From positions 6,356,850 to 6,420,849 of the forward strand of contig OW285197.1 of assembly GCA_935421135.1 (NCBI GenBank): a stretch of DNA of 64,000 nt. The letters are read 5' to 3'. The first letter of the stretch is position 1. Every line of letters starts with the position of its first letter. Both the position numbers and the translations under genes were made by a program. This document shows positions 59,619-64,000 of the stretch, in pieces. The notes under the pieces were generated by a model. The model had not been told where the DNA came from and did no database searches. It saw only the letters and a list, made by a program, of their open reading frames with translations. Source of the stretch: Bugulina stolonifera. Lineage: Eukaryota; Bryozoa; Gymnolaemata; Cheilostomatida; Bugulidae.

Positions 59619-62600
59619 ATACTAGCAGTTGCCTCACCGGGAACATACAATGTGAAAAGTTTGTTGCTAAGACGTATCTGGACTTGATGCATTATGGACT
59701 GGTCTGCCAAAGCAACCTAGTTGGAAAGACATATTATAACTTTACTTGTGCTGAGTACGGCAAAGTCTGGTTGGCACTTGCCAGTGATTTTTCTAAGAGT
59801 TTGTTGCAGCTGGTCTGCAGTGACTTCACCAAGTCATCATTTCCAAGAGTGCGTATATATTGATTTACACCTGAAAAAATGCAGAATTTAGTGTTTAAAG
59901 AGGCAGTTTAGAACCAAATATAAATATACAAGATGAGGATTTGCCTCTTGTTGCTTGGTCATACTTAAATTAAATTATGAATACGTTGGATTATGAAATG
60001 ATTTCAGGCCGACTACTGTCATGTCACTACTGCAGAAGACACTACTACTACTACTGCAGATGTTAATACTACTACTGCAGATACCGACACTACCACTGTA
60101 GATGGTTATGCTACTACCCCAATGCCTGCCACAACTGTTGTTGATATGACCACCACACCAGTAATAGCGACCACTGCTGAACCAGCAGAGTTCATACCTC
60201 GACCTCCATCTCTGTACAATCCTACAGGTGAGTGGCTGTACCAAATATCTACACTGCCCATTTCTACAAAAACACTGTAACTCAATTTTTTTCAAAATTG
60301 GGTTTTTTGCATAAATGGTGTTGAAATACTATCTTACACCACATACTAAAATATTTTTGAAAAAAGATATGTCCTTATGGGTTTTTTGGGAGAGCAGAAA
60401 CACTGTATCTCAATATTGGCACTAGTGATTGTCAGCAAAAACAATGTAACTCCAGATTCCAACACATACAGTGCAATTTTGTCTCATTTTCTTTTCTGGA
60501 GTTGACTATTCAAGTATGTTTTTATCCTCTCACATCTGCTACATGACTCTATCATGAATCGATATGAACCCAAGTGAATCATAATATGCTTGGAGCCCCA
60601 GTAGCGGGGCTGTCTCGGCAAATATTTATTATCAGTTCCAATGAATCTATCATAAAGGCTGTGTGGAGTCTAACTTGCTCTGGCTGTCAGTATGTTACAA
60701 CTAAAGAGCACTAATTATGTTTTGGTACTCTAAATCATGATTGTACTCAGATTTTACTCAGATATTACTCAGATTTAACTCGGATTTAGTTAAAATATGC
60801 AGCATTTTTGCCCACATTGTTACATTTTCCTTGTCAAACAAGTCTTATAAAAGTGTGCCATTTCATCATCTCATTTTCTATCTGAAGCACTAGTTTTCAC
60901 AGAATATAGCCTATGCATTTTCCTATTCTTGCACAGAGTCTTTCGGTGGTTGTAGCTTCCATAAATTTATATTATTTACAAATATTTTTACGACATGCTC
61001 GGTTAAAAATACGATCTGGTGGTTGAAAATACGATCTGTAAAGATTGACAAAACGAACAATGAAATATTCTACCATCTGCTGATGGAGATGTGCTTCTGG
61101 CAACTTATGGAAGGTAGTGCTTCGTTTAATACTATGTTCCTTAAACTGGATCAGCATTACATGAGCGCTTTTGCAATATTTGAAAATAAGAGCGCTTATA
61201 CAACAACTTTTAGTTTCTAGATGCCAATAATTATGTGCAGAGAGATAATAAAGTAGGTGAAAATAAACTACATGGTCGAGATTTTATAAGTACATGTATT
61301 TGTACAATCACCACAGGGCCATTATGTTGGAAATTATGGGCACATTATTGCAAAAGGACTAGAAGCACCTGGGAAGCAAAAATGTGATACGGGAAATCAT
61401 AAAAGAGTTTAATTTCATGAAAAATCTAAACTCAAAGTAAGAGTTGAGCCCCTGAAGACACCCAAAAAGCAAGAACCAAACTATCAACAAATGATTTCAG
61501 TTTTGCAGATGCTGCACACCTCATTAGCAAGAAAAAATAATCAGAATCGAGTAAACCAAGTGTAGATATTTTATATTGAGTTGGATTTACAGAAATCTAT
61601 GTTTCAACCTCATAATATCGGTGTAATGGGATGGTACTGTCCGTCACACATGCAAATATAGTCTGTATGTGTGCTTCTACATTGGTTGCACTAATTTACA
61701 AGCTCATGCATTGTTTTCACGGACATTATTTGCTGATATAACTTTGATATTGTCTGCAGAAACACTGTAATTCATTAGATGCATTGTTTTTGCAGACAAT
61801 CACTGAAGAGAGCCCAGCACGATGATTTTCCACAAAAACAATGTAACTGGATTAATTAGTTAAAAAATTGACATACAGCAATAAAAATGGTACCATTAAA
61901 CAGAGAATGCGATTTTGGTTCAGAATATATTTTGTTTGCATCTCTAGGATTAATACAATTGGAGGGCTCAACTCAAACGCGTTTAGCCTTCTCCTGTAAA
62001 ATTACAATATAGTGAGTTACATTGTTTTTGTGGAAAGGGGCAGTACAACCATCTACAAAAAGTAGTCCTTAACCTCAGACACTGTTTACACACATGCAAC
62101 TTAAATGTCAAATTACTCTTCGGTTATGAAAGTGAGAAGGTCTCGCGGTTTTGTTCAAATAAATACACATAACTATGCAAAAATATCCATAACTGGATCA
62201 CCATTTACTATCCATCTTTGAAGTATACAGAAATTTCACCATCTTGATACTGAATTGGTAGAAGGTGCTGTTAGGTGTTTTCGTGAGCAAGTTTAAAATG
62301 TACAATGTCTAACCTAATGAGATGATAATCGTAAGTGGTTGAAAATTTTGTTGATGCTAAAAGTAGGGTACCTAAACACTAATTACACACAGTAATAATG
62401 CATTCAAGTATTTTTTTAGTCCATTGGTTCAATGTCCATGTATATGGGTTTTCTAGAATGTGAATCTGCCTCAGAATATTACGGCATCTGTCAGCTCAAC
62501 AACCTTGACTGTCTGAACGGCTCGTACTACGACAAACGCTGTCGACTACCTCGCAACACCGGACAAATTAGCTACCGAAAGACTAGGGTATACAGGTCAT

Positions 62601-62737
62601 GTTGCGTTAATGGAGATCTTGCTGGTTATAATAAAGTAACACTTATATTTAGGTCACATACATGTATTTGCCTCTGCTATACAAGCACTAGCACTAGCAT
62701 TGGTAACTGTAGCTGTAACCATAACTTACTGAGATGA
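59619..62737 (+). CDS. Gene E: probable secreted Cys-rich protein with Thr-rich linker (3 exons seen, at least 241 aa)
   Basis: Not recognised. Exons are 59619-59848, 60008-60227 and 62457-62737; phases close exactly (2+76 codons, 73 codons+1, 2+92 codons and stop). The acceptors are good (TTTTAG, TTTCAG, TTCTAG) and the donors are GTGCGT and GTGAGT. Exon 1 encodes a Cys module (SSCLTGNIQCEKF...CQSN...NFTCAEY...LVCSDF) with a likely N-glycosylation site NFT. Exon 2 is mostly Thr with Ala, Asp and Pro, a mucin-like linker encoded by an ACT triplet repeat. Exon 3 has a second Cys module (ECESASEYYGICQLNNLDCLNGSYYDKRC...SCC). This architecture suggests an extracellular, O-glycosylated protein. 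The true start is missing; the exon at 54781 is a candidate. The last 25 residues (from a CA/TAG-rich repeat) may not be coding if a donor is used earlier. Confidence 0.6.
60252..62045. mobile_element. 1.8 kb element with inverted ends and repeated internal motif
   Basis: The left end CACTGCCCATTTCTACAAAAACACTGTAACTC is matched in reverse complement by GAGTTACATTGTTTTTGTGGAAAGGGGCAGTA at 62013-62045. The core word ACAAAAACAMTGTAAC or GCAGAAACACTGTA recurs at about 60402, 60437, 61758 and 61838, and inverted at about 61785. The interior has no long frame. It lies in the last intron of gene E. A non-autonomous DNA transposon with subterminal repeats is the best reading. No clear target duplication. 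Confidence 0.6.
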
Positions 62738-62805
62738 CTATTAGATACCGGTCCGAGATGGTAGATTAGATTACATTATAATAATGACACTGACAATATG
62801 AATGA
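62696..62805 (+). repeat. 110-bp duplication, unit 1
   Basis: TTGGTAACTGTAGCTGTAACCATAACTTACTGAG...GAGATGGTAGATTAGATTACATTATA. The second unit is at 63285-63385. Unit 1 overlaps the stop of gene E and its presumed 3' UTR. Confidence 0.8.
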
Positions 62806-64000
62806 ATTAGGTTGTTCGTATAAATTTCACAACATATTTGATTGTGTGCTGTGCCAATATTATAAATTATTGTTATTATTGTTATTATTATTTCCATTAT
62901 GTATAACTGTGACTTTGTATACTCAAGATACATGGATAACATCACTTAGACAAACTTGGTAGACCTGCTACCTGGTAATTACCATATCTATATCGTAGTA
63001 TGCATACAATATGAAAATCGCAAACGCTATTATACTTGTACTTGACTTTTGTACCAAACTATGTCACCAATTTAATTTGTATTTGTATTTTTCCCGTATT
63101 AACTGATGTTACCTAAACGTTTACTATTGCAACTGGAAACACAGATACTGTGTTTTTGCTCCACACTGTGATTTGTACAAAGTCTGTGTAATATATTGTT
63201 ATTGTGCATCAAGAAAGGACTAATTGGCAGATCAACTTTGTTACAAAAATCGGAAAACATGGCTGTGTTTTTAACAGTTTGTGTTTGGTAACTGCAGCTG
63301 TAGCCATAACTTTACTGAGGTGACCAGTAGGTATCAGTTCGAGATGGTAGATTAGATTACATTATATATAACACTGACAATATTGAGCTATTTTATTTTA
63401 ACAAATTCCAACAGTGTCTTGTTAATGGGTAACTTTGACTATTGTTTGCTGCCTTTAATTATTACAGTATGAATGAATGTGAGCTCAGTAGAACTCGGCC
63501 ATCACCTGACTGGCTTTCAGATACTCTCTGTTTGAATTAGTCTTCAATTCAAGTTATGCCATTACTTTATATAAGGCTATTATTCTTTAGAGTAGATCTT
63601 TTCGAGATTATTGTAAATTGTGAAGTTGTCTCCCCACTGATAAAGTAAATATAAGGATAGACAACTTCCTCAAAGATATTTTAGTTTTAAATTTGAGAGT
63701 TGTGTATCACCGAATAGAAATGCATTTGTGAAGAAGAAATTGCATTAACGCTGTCGGTAAATGAAGTGTACATGAACGTATAACACCGGTTAGTTTCCCT
63801 GTGAAAGTGGGTAGGGGAACTTCTAACTGCAAAGGATCATTCTATATCTCATGTGTCTTTTACAGATAATGGGCTAGTACAGATATACATGTACATGTAC
63901 ATGTATATGCACAAGTGGTGAAACTGTTTTCTGGTGAGATAATTTAGTTCAGTCACAAAATAATAGACCAGTGTGAGGAAAAATTTCCAACAAAGAGGCG
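62806..64000. other. 3' flank of gene E to the window end
   Basis: Contains a short (ATTGTT/ATT)n microsatellite at about 62868-62893, the second duplication unit, and a small inverted pair AGTTGTCTCCCC / AGACAACTTCC at 63620-63670. No gene was seen. Confidence 0.5.
63285..63385 (+). repeat. 110-bp duplication, unit 2
   Basis: TTGGTAACTGCAGCTGTAGCCATAACTTTACTGAG...GAGATGGTAGATTAGATTACATTATATA, about 590 bp downstream of unit 1. Confidence 0.8.

Noticed and set aside
1..64000. CRISPR arrays, bacterial operons, viral genes
   Set aside because: Repeats are tandem minisatellites or dispersed transposons without spacers; genes are spliced and animal-like. No reverse transcriptase or capsid-like frame was seen.

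Overview
The window is eukaryotic and almost certainly animal DNA. It is AT-rich, with spliceosomal introns of 0.2 to 7 kb, C2H2 zinc-finger genes, an SLC18-family transporter pair and many small transposon relics. The palindrome TACATGTA/ACATGT recurs throughout. A marine invertebrate such as a sponge is a guess; nothing here fixes the phylum. No viral, bacterial or CRISPR signal was seen. All gene models come from reading splice sites and frames by eye. They are strongest where two paralogues share every junction.

Layout. (1) 0.2-6.4 kb: a duplicated minus-strand C2H2 zinc-finger unit with an intact six-finger gene (203-1141), a truncated fragment (about 3010-3300) and a decayed copy (4162-5125). 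A TGTAATG-type repeat fragment (2454 and 6276) was carried along in the duplication. (2) 8.3-9.9 kb: a plus-strand single-exon zinc-finger gene of 529 aa. (3) 11.5-24.8 kb and 37.9-52.3 kb: two minus-strand 11-exon genes for 12-helix major facilitator transporters of the SLC18B1 (vesicular polyamine transporter) type, 506 and 493 aa, with identical exon phases. (4) 27.7-31.3 kb and 32.7-37.2 kb, between the transporters: two paralogous 6-exon minus-strand genes (425 and 415 aa). I do not recognise this family. Each protein has a helical N-terminal half, a Ser/Thr-rich linker and a C-terminal tandem of two modules, each of four cysteines plus a C2H2 finger. This is the most interesting gene content in the window. 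(5) 54.8-62.7 kb: plus-strand exons of a probable secreted Cys-rich protein with a Thr-rich linker; its 5' end is uncertain.

Mobile DNA accounts for much of the rest. There are five copies of a roughly 200-270 bp MITE, the best of them flanked by TTA duplications (PIF/Harbinger style). A 1,050 bp TA-flanked foldback element is nested inside one copy. Other elements are a 309 bp almost wholly palindromic Tc1/mariner-like MITE, a 3.8 kb TTA-flanked element in a transporter intron, two solo-LTR-like elements, a larger element with perfect 11 bp inverted ends, two tRNA-derived SINE-like elements and several tandem arrays. Two arrays are built from transcription-factor half-sites (AGGTCA and TGACGT).

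The genes show no obvious common pathway. The striking layout is the nesting of two duplicated pairs in the order A-C-D-B, all on the minus strand.
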